From the NCBI RefSeq assembly GCF_008973825.1, contig NZ_WCHR01000013.1:1-41485 (forward strand): 41,485 nucleotides of DNA. Reading direction: 5' to 3'. The position numbers and the translations under genes are program-made. Below are positions 1 through 7,689 of this stretch, in pieces (the first letter of the stretch is position 1; each line of letters begins with the position of its first letter). The notes under the pieces were generated by a model. It did not search any database, was not told the DNA's origin, and was given only the letters and a program-made list of their open reading frames with translations. The stretch comes from Gemmobacter serpentinus (GTDB lineage: Bacteria > Pseudomonadota > Alphaproteobacteria > Rhodobacterales > Rhodobacteraceae).

Positions 1-27
1 CGCGTCATGGTTCCGGCGTTTCCGCAT
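1..27 (-). CDS. IS3-family transposase OrfA, N-terminal fragment (partial)
   Basis: Nine codons are visible, reading MRKRRNHDA, before the window ends. This matches the usual start of IS3-family OrfA proteins, which bind the element ends through a helix-turn-helix and fuse to OrfB by programmed frameshifting. The start at 27 is preceded by AGGAGATCAGGA on the minus strand, a good ribosome binding site. The identification rests on nine residues plus the inverted-repeat-like end at 107, so it is plausible but not certain. Whether the element is intact cannot be judged here. Confidence 0.55.
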
Positions 28-107
28 TCCTGATCTCCTCGTCCTTGGAGACCAGCAAACGTCAGATCGTAGCTTCCGTCACTGTCCGATTTCCGGGGAG
101 TAGCTCA
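1..107 (-). mobile_element. End of an IS3-family insertion sequence, cut by the window edge
   Basis: Read on the minus strand, this begins near 107 with TGAGCTACTCCCCGG, which has the TGA-type end usual for IS3-family inverted repeats. A short leader, an AGGAGATCAGGA ribosome site and the first codons of OrfA follow. The rest of the element lies left of the window, so the second inverted repeat and the target duplication cannot be seen. The boundary at 107 is inferred from the TGA..TCA convention and from remembered ends of related elements. Confidence 0.6.
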
Positions 108-254
108 CTGGGTGAGAAACAACAGATAGACTGCCCTGCGGCATGAATTGCGGTGCGACGGTCATTCATTTCCCAAGCCTCGAACCGGCCATTTGAGGGA
201 CGAAACGGCAAAAATCAGCTGCAAGGGAATGTACGCCATGCCACGACAGGAAGC

Positions 255-1229
255 TCAACTATCGATTGCGGAATATTGATCAGGGCGAAAGCCTTTCTGC
301 AGACCGGCCCTGATCGACGCGATCACACCGGCGGCACTTTGGGGTGCCTGCACCAGACCGATGGCTTCTCCGACGAAGGGGGCGACAACGGAAGGATCCG
401 CCTCGGCGACGGCGGCCTGCCAGCGTTTTTCCTGCTCTGGCAGGTCATGGAGCAGCCCCGCTTCATCACCATGCCAGCGCTCGACGAAAGAACTGCGCAG
501 CACCCGCCCGGAATAGCGCCCGGGCCAGTCGATCCGCCGGACCGTATCGACGACGCGTGTGCGGATGGTGTCATCCCCGCCATGGGCCAGCGTCAGCGCA
601 ACCAGCCGTTCGTCGACAAGTGCCTCCTGCGCGGCCCAGAACCTTGTGCCGATCACCGCCCCATCGGCGCCGAGGGCAAGTGCAGCAAGAACGCCCCGCG
701 CATCGGCGATACCGCCCGCCGCACAGATAAGCGTGGCGCTGCCTCGCCGTGCAATCTCATCCGCCACCTCGGGCACGAAGGCCATGGTGCCTCGGCTCTG
801 CCCATGGCCGCCGGCATCGCCGCCCTGCGCCACAACGACATCAACACCCAGATTCAGCGCGTGGCAGGCATCGCGAAAGGTCTGGACCTGGCAGATGACC
901 GGAACGCCTGCCGCGCGGACCTTGTCCAGCCACGGCGCCGGATCGGCAAAGGACAGGAAGAGCGCCCTTGGCTTTCGCGCCAGCACCTGATCCAGCAGCC
1001 AGGGCCGCTCCTGCAGGGCGAAAGAGATGAAGCCGCAGCCGACCGGCACATCGCCCGCGATATCGAATTGCGTCTCGATCCAGCCGGCATCGCCATAGCC
1101 GCCGCCGATCAGCCCAAGCCCGCCGGCCCGCGACACGGCTGCGGCCAACGCACCGCCGGCGACAAAGGCCATGGGGGCCTGTATCACCGGCAGCGACAGG
1201 CCGAAGAAATCCGTCAGCCGGGTTCTCAT
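255..1229 (-). CDS. Nitronate monooxygenase family FMN-dependent oxygenase
   Basis: A 324-residue TIM-barrel flavoprotein of the nitronate monooxygenase (2-nitropropane dioxygenase) family, which oxidises nitronates to carbonyl compounds and nitrite. Visible motifs are the N-terminal PVIQAPM stretch (14-20), QGGDAGGH (135-142) with the histidine usually assigned as catalytic base, and AAGGIADARG to GADGAVIGTRF (170-197) that binds the FMN phosphate. A 15-residue longer reading is possible, but the chosen ATG overlaps the upstream tautomerase stop as ATGA, which indicates translational coupling. It is the last gene of a four-gene minus-strand operon. The true substrate is not known: many family members are poorly characterised, and enoyl-reductase or FMN-oxidoreductase relatives share the fold. 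Confidence 0.88.
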   Translation of the reverse strand: MRTRLTDFFGLSLPVIQAPMAFVAGGALAAAVSRAGGLGLIGGGYGDAGWIETQFDIAGDVPVGCGFISFALQERPWLLDQVLARKPRALFLSFADPAPWLDKVRAAGVPVICQVQTFRDACHALNLGVDVVVAQGGDAGGHGQSRGTMAFVPEVADEIARRGSATLICAAGGIADARGVLAALALGADGAVIGTRFWAAQEALVDERLVALTLAHGGDDTIRTRVVDTVRRIDWPGRYSGRVLRSSFVERWHGDEAGLLHDLPEQEKRWQAAVAEADPSVVAPFVGEAIGLVQAPQSAAGVIASIRAGLQKGFRPDQYSAIDS

Positions 1230-1444
1230 TGCCGCGCCCGATACTGTGGAACCGGCAGTCCGCCGATCCCCCAATCCTCAAGCGCGACTTCGTCGATCAC
1301 GACGAAAGTGGTGGCGGGGTTCTTGCCAAGCACGGCCTGAAGAAGCTCTGTGACTCCCGCGATCAGCCGGGCCTTTTCCTCGGCAGAGGCACCATTGCCC
1401 TCGGGGCCGCCTTCGCGGGTGATCTTGATATTCACATAGGGCAT
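1226..1444 (-). CDS. 4-oxalocrotonate tautomerase-like protein
   Basis: A 72-residue protein beginning MPYVNIKI, the typical start of the 4-oxalocrotonate tautomerase superfamily, in which Pro1 (exposed after Met removal) is the catalytic base. Family members tautomerise 2-hydroxydienoates, or dehalogenate or hydrate small unsaturated acids. The conserved ALLAGVTELL-type helix is visible as ARLIAGVTELLQAVLGK, and the VVIDEV strand follows. It ends in an ATGA overlap with the nitronate monooxygenase and lies 3 bp after the NTF2-like gene. The protein is slightly longer than the classic 62-residue enzymes, through its C-terminal tail. The reaction is not determined by the sequence. Confidence 0.87.
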   Translation of the reverse strand: MPYVNIKITREGGPEGNGASAEEKARLIAGVTELLQAVLGKNPATTFVVIDEVALEDWGIGGLPVPQYRARQ

Positions 1445-1447
1445 GGC

Positions 1448-1828
1448 TCAGTCCTTCCTCGGGATATAGGTGAAAACCTTGGTGACGATGCGCCATTCGC
1501 CCTCATGTGGCACCAGGGTCAGGAAATCGAGATAGTCGCGGCCCATCATGCTCATCCGGGCGGTGACGCGGGCGATGCGGTCGCTGCCGAAAGCGATCTC
1601 GAGCACCGCCTCATCCCTCGGATCCCCCCGATTAACGGGCGGCTCGCGGGCATCGATGCGGGCCATATAGGTTTTGAGGTCGAGGTAAAGCGGGTCGCCC
1701 TCCGTGGCGCAGACATAGGCAAGCTGCGGGTGAAAAACCCCGCGCAATATGACGCTGTCGGCCCGGTGCAGGCCTTCGAAGTAGCTTTGCATCAGCGCGG
1801 TGACTGCGGCGTGATCGGCGGGCGTCAT
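1448..1828 (-). CDS. NTF2-like / lumazine-binding-type small protein
   Basis: A 126-residue single-domain protein with the NTF2/SnoaL-like cone fold pattern: an N-terminal helix (DHAAVTALMQSYFEGLHRAD), the FHPQLAYV strand, a central acidic helix, and a C-terminal EWRIVTKVFTYIP strand. It resembles the putative lumazine-binding nuclear-transport-factor-2-like proteins that are often the only gene of unknown function in small catabolic clusters. Its start overlaps the glutathione transferase stop (ATGA at 1825-1828) and the tautomerase begins 3 bp downstream, so it is translated as part of the operon. It could be an isomerase, a dehydratase, or a small-molecule binder; nothing in the sequence decides which. 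Confidence 0.8.
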   Translation of the reverse strand: MTPADHAAVTALMQSYFEGLHRADSVILRGVFHPQLAYVCATEGDPLYLDLKTYMARIDAREPPVNRGDPRDEAVLEIAFGSDRIARVTARMSMMGRDYLDFLTLVPHEGEWRIVTKVFTYIPRKD

Positions 1829-2436
1829 TGGATCAACCCCTCGGCTTTCATGGCCTTTTGCGCTGCGGGCCGCGCCGCCACCCGCGCGACATGGGCGGCC
1901 AGCGCGGGCCAGCGCGCCAGATCAATGCCGGTGAAATTCGCCCAGTTCGCCACCGCGAACAGATAGGCATCGGCGACCGAAAAGCGCCCTGCTACCAGCC
2001 AGTCGCGGCCATCCGCCAGCATGGCCTCAGCCCGGTCAAACTTTGCTGCCACCTGGGTGCGAGCGCGAGCGCGATCCTCATCCGTTGCGCTGGCGCGGAA
2101 AAGCGGGCCGAAAGCCTTGTGCAGCTCGGACGAAATCCAGTTCAGCGCTTCTTGCAAGCGGGCGCGATCAAGACTTCCGGCCTCTGGCGCAAGGCCTGCG
2201 CCCGGATGCCGGTCTGCGATCCATTGCAGCACGGCGGCACCTTCAGTCAGCACCTCGCCACCTGCAAGTTGCAGCGCGGGCACATAGCCATTGGGGTTGA
2301 TCGCCCGGAAATCGGTGCCAGTTTCGGTGCGGCCCGCATCGGTATCGACGGCCTCAGTGGCGAAATCGGCACCTGCTTCATAAAGCGTGATATGGCTGGC
2401 CAGCGAACAGGCGCCGGGTTTGTAGTAGAGCTTCAC
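1825..2436 (-). CDS. Beta-class glutathione S-transferase
   Basis: A 203-residue cytosolic glutathione transferase. It starts MKLYYKPGACSLASHI with Cys10 at the position of the active-site cysteine of bacterial beta-class enzymes. The thioredoxin-like domain carries INPNGYVPAL with the cis-proline (about 48-57) and the EGAAVLQWI glutathione-binding turn. The all-helical C-terminal domain holds FSVADAYLFAVANW. It conjugates glutathione to electrophiles or reduces peroxides. It is the first gene of the four-gene operon and starts about 100 bp from the divergent LysR gene, so it is the likely LysR target. The presence of nitronate oxygenase and a tautomerase downstream suggests detoxification or breakdown of an electrophilic compound; this is inference. 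Confidence 0.92.
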   Translation of the reverse strand: MKLYYKPGACSLASHITLYEAGADFATEAVDTDAGRTETGTDFRAINPNGYVPALQLAGGEVLTEGAAVLQWIADRHPGAGLAPEAGSLDRARLQEALNWISSELHKAFGPLFRASATDEDRARARTQVAAKFDRAEAMLADGRDWLVAGRFSVADAYLFAVANWANFTGIDLARWPALAAHVARVAARPAAQKAMKAEGLIQ

Positions 2437-2479
2437 TGTCTGGACTCCTTGATGCGTGCTGCCTTTCGCTAGCCCGAAT

Positions 2480-2531
2480 CCCGATCTGATGATAATATCG
2501 GGTTTTCATCCAAACGATCTGATTTTTGGAT
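2480..2531. promoter_or_regulatory. Two dyads between the GST operon and lysR: likely LysR operators
   Basis: Two perfect dyads lie in the 99-bp divergent intergenic region. CCCGAT-N11-ATCGGG at 2480-2502 has exactly the T-N11-A spacing of LysR-type boxes. ATCCAAA-N10-TTTGGAT at 2508-2531 lies 5 bp before the lysR ATG. The first is placed to act as the recognition site for the gst operon, and the second could mediate autorepression. This assignment comes from spacing and context only. Confidence 0.6.
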
Positions 2532-2535
2532 CATT

Positions 2536-3417
2536 ATGAAACACGACCAGCTCCTCGCCCTTGAGGCCATCGTTACCACCGGCACCTTTCGCGGCGCGGC
2601 CGAGCGGCTGAACAAATCGCAAAGCGCGATCAGCCACACGATCCGCCAGCTGGAGGATGAGCTGGAGTTGACGCTGTTCTCACGCGACAGCTACCGCCCG
2701 CAGCTGACCGCCGAAGGCCGCGTTTTCTACCGTGAGGCCAGCCGGGTTCTGGCGCAGATGCGCGATCTTGGGGCCACCGCCGCGCGGCTTCGGGCACGCG
2801 AAGAGCCGGAACTGCGCCTCGCCATTGCTGCGACCTTGCCGCTGGAGCTTCTGCTGCCTGTGCTGGCGGTGATCGGCCAGGACTTTCCCGCAACGCATCT
2901 GCGCCTCTCGACCGAGATGATGGGCGGCCCGCTCGCCCGGCTCATGCAGGGGCGTGCCGATATGGCCATCGCGACGCTTGATGGCGTGCCGGTCGATGAG
3001 GTCGAGACCCGCCGCCTCACCGAGGTCATCATCCGCCCGGTGGCCTGCCGCCAGATGGCTGCGGCACTGGGGTCGGAGGTGCTGCCGATTTCCCGAATGC
3101 AGGTAATCCCGCAGATCATCGTTGCCGGAACCAACGGGCCCGAGGACAGCCAGAGCCGCGATCTTCTGCCCGGCGGCAGGAAATGGACGGTGTCGGATTT
3201 CCACGCCAAGCGGCAGGTCATTCTGGCGGGCCAGGGCTGGGGCGGAATGCCAGAGCATCTTATCCGTGCCGATCTCGCGTCAGGCACCCTTGTTGCACTG
3301 GCGGTTGAGGGCTTCCCACCGCGCCGATCGGAGATTTTCGCGATCCGCCGCAGGGACCAGGCCCCCGGGCCGGTTGCGACGGCGCTCTGGGCGCGCATCA
3401 ATGAAGATATGACCTGA
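2536..3417 (+). CDS. LysR-family transcriptional regulator
   Basis: A 293-residue LysR-type regulator. The winged helix-turn-helix occupies about residues 1-60: LLALEAIVTTGTFRGAAERL, then LNKSQSAISHTIRQLEDELE, then LTLFSRDSYRPQLTAEG. The periplasmic-binding-protein-like effector domain follows (about 90-290). It is divergent from the gst-NTF2-tautomerase-nitronate oxygenase operon and separated by 99 bp containing two dyads, the usual arrangement in which the regulator controls its neighbour and itself. The effector is unknown, presumably the compound degraded by the operon. The start is fixed by the ATG at 2536, with the dyad immediately upstream. Confidence 0.93.
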   Translation: MKHDQLLALEAIVTTGTFRGAAERLNKSQSAISHTIRQLEDELELTLFSRDSYRPQLTAEGRVFYREASRVLAQMRDLGATAARLRAREEPELRLAIAATLPLELLLPVLAVIGQDFPATHLRLSTEMMGGPLARLMQGRADMAIATLDGVPVDEVETRRLTEVIIRPVACRQMAAALGSEVLPISRMQVIPQIIVAGTNGPEDSQSRDLLPGGRKWTVSDFHAKRQVILAGQGWGGMPEHLIRADLASGTLVALAVEGFPPRRSEIFAIRRRDQAPGPVATALWARINEDMT

Positions 3418-3578
3418 TGGGAGAGTCACCTGTCGCTCGCGGTGCCTGAATCAACTTCAGTGCACCGTTAGAGCAGGTCAAAAATGGATTTCCAGGATAA
3501 CTCTGCGGGTCCGCCAACGGCGCGCTTAGGAAAGTGGAACCATGTTCATAAACGTTGATTGGGCGGAAACCGGCCTGA

Positions 3579-4007
3579 CGGCGGTGCAACATCGCAAAGG
3601 CGGAGAGCCTGGAAATTCGGTCGTTCGCTCACGGAGCAGCGATCATACCCATCCGCAAGAACGGGCGACGATGGTGGGACGATTGCCCCGTCGCCAAGGC
3701 AGGCAACGAGATCCTCAAGGCCACACAACTCCTGGGTCGGTTAGGTTGGAAGCGATGGTCCGGATCTCACGTCCGAAGCCGGATCGAGGCCAAGATGAGG
3801 TGCCTCAGTTCGTTCGGGGAACGCATTGCATCTGCATCACGCGACCCGGACCGCCAGACAGCCGAAGTCCAGATCCGCATGGCAATCATGAACCGTTTCA
3901 AAGCGCCCAGAGCTGCCGAGATAGAACGAGTAGCCCGAAGCCAACGGGGAAAGAGGAGCGTCCGGCCACCGCCTGACTTCTGCAAAAATGCCTATCAGAT
4001 GCCCTGA
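3579..4007 (+). pseudogene. Decayed IS5-like transposase, C-terminal part
   Basis: Between lysR and tRNA-Ala no intact gene is apparent. In the frame that ends at 4007 the translation contains GAAIIPIRKNGRRWW, then WKRWSG, SRIEAKMRCLSSFGERIA, DPDRQTAEVQIRMAIMNRF. This is the C-terminal half of an IS5-type DDE transposase, with the catalytic glutamate in SRIEAKM. The frame is closed upstream by a TGA at 3576, and no N-terminal domain or earlier aspartates are readable in any frame. I could not find terminal inverted repeats. Position 3418-3578 shows nothing else recognisable. The call is a remembered family match, not a search. Confidence 0.7.
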
Positions 4008-4105
4008 AGCGCCGGAATAAATGACACGCAGTCACTTTGCAGTCGGCGGGTACAATGGTAGGTAAGCGCCACCGCCAAAAATTATCAAGTAATTTCATTG
4101 GTAAT

Positions 4106-4181
<76 letters not shown>

Positions 4182-4505
4182 ACCGGGTGCCGCATCATCC
4201 TCATGGGTCTGACGCTGCGGTGAGCGGTTCCTAGAGCATCCCCTAAGGAAGGGCAAGAGCGTTTTTGCCGGATCTTCACCGATGATGGCCGGGCGCTGAT
4301 CCTCCGGGCGAAGCGCGGCACCTGCAGGGAAAGGTCACCGCTTTTGCGCAGACGTCGATCTTGGCTCAGGGCGGCAAGGGTTGCGACCGAGAAGGCTCGC
4401 CATGGCCGGCAATCTTGCAGGCATTATCTGCCGGTCAAATGGGCACACCCTCATCGGTCCGAGGTCGGTCAATCACGCACCGCCCCCGCCAATGCTGCCC
4501 GCGGT
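4182..4505. other. Gene-free stretch between tRNA-Ala and the WYL regulator
   Basis: About 320 bp with no credible coding frame. Apart from the possible tRNA promoter at 4228-4256 I see no hairpin, repeat or conserved motif. Short open frames here have no recognisable protein and no good ribosome site. Confidence 0.5.
4228..4256 (-). promoter_or_regulatory. Possible promoter of tRNA-Ala
   Basis: On the minus strand TTGCCC (4251-4256) and TAGGAA (4228-4233) are separated by 17 bp, about 47 bp upstream of the mature tRNA. The -35 is acceptable and the -10 is poor, so the call is tentative. Confidence 0.3.
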
Positions 4506-5249
4506 TCAGATGGCCCCGGTTTTGCCCAGAACAGGCTGCGCGCCGCCATCGCCGCGAATGCGGGGGTATCGGCTGCGGATCCGGCGGAACTCGCGCATCA
4601 GGGGCACCCGCTGCGGGCGGAAACTTTCGCCGCAAGGCACCATCTCGGCGATGCGGTTCACGTGGAACAGCCGGAAATCCATCCTTGTGCGGCAATGCGC
4701 CAGCAGCATCAGGCTGCGATCGGAATAGGACAGGCCAAGCGGCCAGATCCGGCGAACCGTGCGTTGCCCGGCAAGGTCGGTATAGCGGATCTCCAGCGCC
4801 TCTTCATCCCAGCAGGCGCGGCGCAGGGCGGCCAGATCGATCACCGGCGGATCGCGCTCGGGCGCTGAGGCAAAACTGTGCATGATGGCGTGCAGCGCCT
4901 GGCGCGGCTGATCGCCCGGCAGGGTGGCGATGATGCGAGCCATGGCCTCGCGCGCGGCGGATGACATTTCGGCGTCGCCGATCCGGTCGAGCGACTGCAC
5001 CGCCAGCAACAGCGCCTCGATCTCCAGCCGGGAAAAACTTTGCGGCGGCAGCGCAGGATCCTCGGTCAGCACATAGCCAACCCCCGCCTCGCCATCGATC
5101 AGCGCGCCGCCCGCGCGCAGCGTGGCAATATCGCGGTAAAGCTGGCGCGGCGAGACCGCGGTTTCCTCGGCCAGCCGTGCCGCTGTGACCGGAGGCGGCA
5201 GGCGGCGCAATACATCCATCAGCCGCATCAGGCGATCGGTCCGGGCCAT
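4506..5249 (-). CDS. YafY-type HTH / WYL-domain transcriptional regulator
   Basis: A 247-residue regulator. An HTH_11-like winged helix occupies residues 1-60 (RLMRLMDVLRRLPPPVTAARL, then ETAVSPRQLYRDIATLRAGG). A WYL domain covers about 135-220, with ALEIRYTDLAGQRTVRRIWPLGL and a RLFHVNRIAEM strand. WYL proteins sense ligands, sometimes nucleic-acid-derived, and in this subfamily usually repress a neighbouring gene. It is divergent from a glutathione transferase gene at 5314, with only 64 bp between them, so that gene is its probable target. The start is chosen at MARTDRLMRL, the common family start. Confidence 0.9.
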   Translation of the reverse strand: MARTDRLMRLMDVLRRLPPPVTAARLAEETAVSPRQLYRDIATLRAGGALIDGEAGVGYVLTEDPALPPQSFSRLEIEALLLAVQSLDRIGDAEMSSAAREAMARIIATLPGDQPRQALHAIMHSFASAPERDPPVIDLAALRRACWDEEALEIRYTDLAGQRTVRRIWPLGLSYSDRSLMLLAHCRTRMDFRLFHVNRIAEMVPCGESFRPQRVPLMREFRRIRSRYPRIRGDGGAQPVLGKTGAI

Positions 5250-5313
5250 CCTGTCACCTTCTGTCAGCAGGGAGCGCTTAGATCAGTGGCGGCAAACAAT
5301 CACGGAGTCAAAC

Positions 5314-5901
5314 ATGCTGACCTTCTACCATGCGCCCAACAGCCGCTCGACCAGCGTGAAACAGCTGATTCTGGAGCTGGGCATCAGCGACCAGATCAAG
5401 ACGGTCGAGGTCGATATCCCGCGTCAGGACGGAACCGGCGCGCGCGATGCGGCCAATCCGCATCCCGAAGGCAAGGTGCCTTACCTGACGGATGGAGAAG
5501 ACACGATCCGAGAACGCGCGGCAATCGTGCTGTATCTGACCGACCGCTTTCCGCAGGCCGGACTTGGGCCGGTGGTCGGCGATCCGAAACGCGGCAGATA
5601 TCTGTCCTGGCTGGCCTGGTATCAGGGCGTATTCGAGCCGGTGGTGATCCTTGATTGGGCCAAGGTAAAGCACCCGGCGGTCTTTGCCTCCTTGCGCGAC
5701 TATGACACCGCCCTTGCCCGGCTGGACGAGGTTCTGTCGCAGCAGCCCTATCTGCTGGGGCAGGATTACAGCGCGGCAGATCTGTTCTGCGCCTCGCCCT
5801 TCGCGTGGTTCGGCGATGCGCTGCCCGCAACGCCCGCCATCAAGGCATGGGTCGCGCGCTGCATGGATCGCGATTCGGTGCGGATGACCGGCGAACGCTG
5901 A
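5314..5901 (+). CDS. Glutathione S-transferase family protein
   Basis: A 195-residue glutathione transferase. The N-terminal thioredoxin-like domain starts MLTFYHAPNSRSTSVKQLILELG, with a serine-rich tip where the catalytic residue would lie. NPHPEGKVPYL carries the cis-proline, and ERAAIVLYLTDRFP is the glutathione-binding turn. The helical domain holds YLLGQDYSAADLFCASPFAW. The reading frame is open further upstream (to 5185), but that part overlaps the regulator gene and does not look like a GST; the ATG at 5314 gives the canonical start. It is divergent from the WYL regulator. The substrate is unknown. It is not a close copy of the beta-class enzyme at 1825. Confidence 0.9.
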   Translation: MLTFYHAPNSRSTSVKQLILELGISDQIKTVEVDIPRQDGTGARDAANPHPEGKVPYLTDGEDTIRERAAIVLYLTDRFPQAGLGPVVGDPKRGRYLSWLAWYQGVFEPVVILDWAKVKHPAVFASLRDYDTALARLDEVLSQQPYLLGQDYSAADLFCASPFAWFGDALPATPAIKAWVARCMDRDSVRMTGER

Positions 5902-5909
5902 TGCACCCT

Positions 5910-5939
5910 GCCCCGCCTTCTGCCAGTCGGGGGCGGGGC
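5910..5939 (+). terminator. GC-rich hairpin after the GST gene
   Basis: GCCCCGCC (5910-5917) pairs perfectly with GGCGGGGC (5932-5939) around a 14-nt loop, 9 bp after the stop codon. There is no T tract, so intrinsic termination is uncertain. Confidence 0.45.
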
Positions 5940-6100
5940 ACAGGCATCCCGGCCGCAGATGGCCCGTCTATGGGTGCTCCGGGTCTCCGCAATCGCGCCG
6001 TCACAATTGCGTGACACGCGCCGGATGCGCAACGCCCACCTGTTCGTCTGTCGCAAAGCGCCCCTATAGTCTAGGCGACAGTCCAGCAAGGAGCCAGACG

Positions 6101-6541
6101 ATGAAAGCCATTTCCCGCATCACCAGCGCGGCGATCTTTGCCGCCCTGACCGCCAGTGCCGTCTTCGCCGCAGGCGAGGCTGCAGATCCGACGGTGCAGG
6201 CCCGTATGGCGCTGATGAAAACCATTGGCGGTGCAACCAAGACGCTGGGCGATATGGCCAGCGGCAAGGCCCCGTTTGATGCCGCGGGCGCCGAGGCCGC
6301 AAAGGCCGCCCTCATCGCCGCCGCCGCCGAGATCCCGGCAAAGTTTGAAGCTGCCGCGACCGACCCCGCCTCGGAGGCAAAGCCCGAGATCTGGACCAAT
6401 TGGGAGGATTTCGCGGCCAAGGGCGCGGCCCTGCACACCGCTGCAGAGGCGGTGGATGCCACCAGCGCGGATGGCATCAAGGCGGGCATGGCGGCCATCG
6501 GCGGCAGCTGCAAAGCCTGCCACAGCAATTATCGCATGTGA
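6101..6541 (+). CDS. Cytochrome c' (periplasmic class II cytochrome c)
   Basis: A 146-residue exported cytochrome. Residues 1-23 are a Sec signal peptide (MKAISRITSAAIFAALTASA, then VFA). The mature part is an alanine-rich four-helix bundle with the single haem-binding motif CKACH at 137-141 near the C-terminus, the class II layout. The MALMKTIGGATKTLGDM segment corresponds to helix 1 of cytochromes c'. These proteins bind NO and CO in the periplasm and protect against nitrosative stress, which fits a denitrifier. The open frame extends to 6011, but the signal peptide and the AGGAGCCAG ribosome site fix the start at 6101. TATAGT at 6065-6070 is a possible -10. A strong terminator follows. Confidence 0.93.
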   Translation: MKAISRITSAAIFAALTASAVFAAGEAADPTVQARMALMKTIGGATKTLGDMASGKAPFDAAGAEAAKAALIAAAAEIPAKFEAAATDPASEAKPEIWTNWEDFAAKGAALHTAAEAVDATSADGIKAGMAAIGGSCKACHSNYRM

Positions 6542-6560
6542 TCTGGCACGCGCAAAAGAC

Positions 6561-6590
6561 AAAAGGGGCGACCGATTGGCCGCCCCTTTT
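6561..6590 (+). terminator. Strong intrinsic terminator of the cytochrome c' gene
   Basis: AAAAGGGGCG (6561-6570) pairs perfectly with CGCCCCTTTT (6581-6590) around a 10-nt loop, 19 bp after the stop. The T run is inside the stem. It is symmetrical enough to serve the convergent I78 genes on the other strand as well. Confidence 0.85.
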
Positions 6591-6611
6591 GACTATTCGC
6601 ATGGCGTGATC

Positions 6612-6923
6612 TTAGCCACAACTCACACGCAGGATGGTGCCGCTGCGGCTGACCTCGATATTCAGGCGATCAGCGTTGTAATCCATCGTGATCGGCTGGC
6701 CTTCCTCATAGACCCGCAGCTCATGCGCGAAGCGCTGACCCGAGATGCTGGCCCGGCTTTTGCCAACCAGACCCTGCAATCCCTCGGCACCACAGCTGCC
6801 GCCAGCCGGCGCCACGGGGGCCGGCCCGGACGGTGGGTTGACCGGCGCGCCGCCCCCAGCCGGAACGCAGCCCGCCAATGCCCCCAGCAGCATCAGTGCC
6901 GCCGCCGATCTGACCCCTGTCAT
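6612..6923 (-). CDS. Peptidase inhibitor I78 family lipoprotein, copy 1
   Basis: A 103-residue lipoprotein with a signal peptide ending in the lipobox LAGC, a Pro/Gly-rich linker, and an I78-type domain. The domain starts CGAEGLQGLVGKSRASI and ends DRLNIEVSRSGTILRVSCG. The I78 fold is a small serine-protease inhibitor typified by fungal AVI; the arrangement with paired cysteines (first and last) and the DRLN strand is the family mark. An upstream ATG at 6944 is possible, but the ATG at 6923 lies 1 bp after the stop of the next copy, consistent with coupling. It is the last of four tandem paralogues. Inhibition of a specific protease is not shown by the sequence. Confidence 0.85.
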   Translation of the reverse strand: MTGVRSAAALMLLGALAGCVPAGGGAPVNPPSGPAPVAPAGGSCGAEGLQGLVGKSRASISGQRFAHELRVYEEGQPITMDYNADRLNIEVSRSGTILRVSCG

Positions 6924-6924
6924 C

Positions 6925-7254
6925 TTATCCACAATAGACCCCATCGATCCGCCCCTTCCGGTTGACCGTGACATTCAGTCTCAACGCGTCATAATCCTGC
7001 TGCATCACGCTGCCCGGATGCAGGATCCGGTGGCCGGCGGGCAGGTCCGCCTTGTGCGCCGCAGATTCGGGACGGCCCAGAAGATCCGGGCGCCAGTTTT
7101 CCGCCGCGCAGCGTTCCACAAACAACATGGGCGACGCGGTGCCCCGCGTCACCTCCGCCTCGGCGGCTCCGGGTGCGCCACGCCCAAGACATCCTGCCAA
7201 AATCGTTGCGATGCCAAAAACCATCGCCAGCCTTTTCAAATGCACATTCACCAT
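6925..7254 (-). CDS. Peptidase inhibitor I78 family lipoprotein, copy 2
   Basis: About 109 residues. An N-terminal charged region and hydrophobic core (KRLAMVFGIATILAGC) end in a lipobox. The I78-like domain runs from CAAENWRPDLLGRPESAAH to ALRLNVTVNRKGRIDGVYCG, keeping the RLNV strand and the terminal CG. The domain is more divergent than copy 1 in its first half. The start is uncertain: AGGA sits directly against the ATG at 7254, and GTG codons follow within four codons. Its stop is 1 bp from the start of copy 1, so the two form a transcriptional unit. Confidence 0.78.
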   Translation of the reverse strand: MVNVHLKRLAMVFGIATILAGCLGRGAPGAAEAEVTRGTASPMLFVERCAAENWRPDLLGRPESAAHKADLPAGHRILHPGSVMQQDYDALRLNVTVNRKGRIDGVYCG

Positions 7255-7295
7255 TCCTGACACTTGCCTGTCTCCTTGCCCGCCAAAGCGGGGTC

Positions 7296-7577
7296 TCAGC
7301 CGCAATAAAACGCCTTGATCGCCCCGGCCTTGCTCAGCACCACATTCAACCGCCCCGGTTTATGATCTTCGGTGATCGCATCGCCGGGGCGGATCAAGCG
7401 CACGATCTGAGGCAGGTATTGTTCGTCCAAGGTGGAAACGTCCTGGCCAACCCAACCCGACAGCCGCGCCGCCCCACAAGAGCGCGCGACATCCGTTTCC
7501 CCATTGGCAGGAGATTGCGCCTGACATGCCGTCAGCGCAGTGCAGATCGCCACGAGAACCCAATACTGGCCCCGCAT
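7296..7577 (-). CDS. Peptidase inhibitor I78 family lipoprotein, copy 3
   Basis: A 93-residue lipoprotein, MRGQYWVLVAICTALTAC followed by a short linker and the I78 domain: CGAARLSGWVGQDVSTL, then LPQIVRLIRPGDAITEDHK, then GRLNVVLSKAGAIKAFYCG. The phrase VRLIRPGDAITEDHKPGRLN is the most canonical I78 stretch of the four. A TTG at 7583 with AGGGA 7 bp upstream is an alternative start that adds two residues. It is separated from copy 2 by about 40 bp. Location is probably the periplasmic face of a membrane. Confidence 0.84.
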   Translation of the reverse strand: MRGQYWVLVAICTALTACQAQSPANGETDVARSCGAARLSGWVGQDVSTLDEQYLPQIVRLIRPGDAITEDHKPGRLNVVLSKAGAIKAFYCG

Positions 7578-7689
7578 CCCCAAACCCCATTCCCTACCGA
7601 AAACCAGTGTGAATCATCACGCGCCGCCCCGCAAGGCAGCGCATTGAATTCCCGGCGGAAATCGGCCCGTTCAGGGCTGACGGGCGGCC

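Noticed and set aside
3542-3976. A 144-codon plus-strand frame in the IS5-like remnant
   Set aside because: The recognisable transposase sequence is in a different frame; this frame has no family and is an accidental open stretch of the decayed element.
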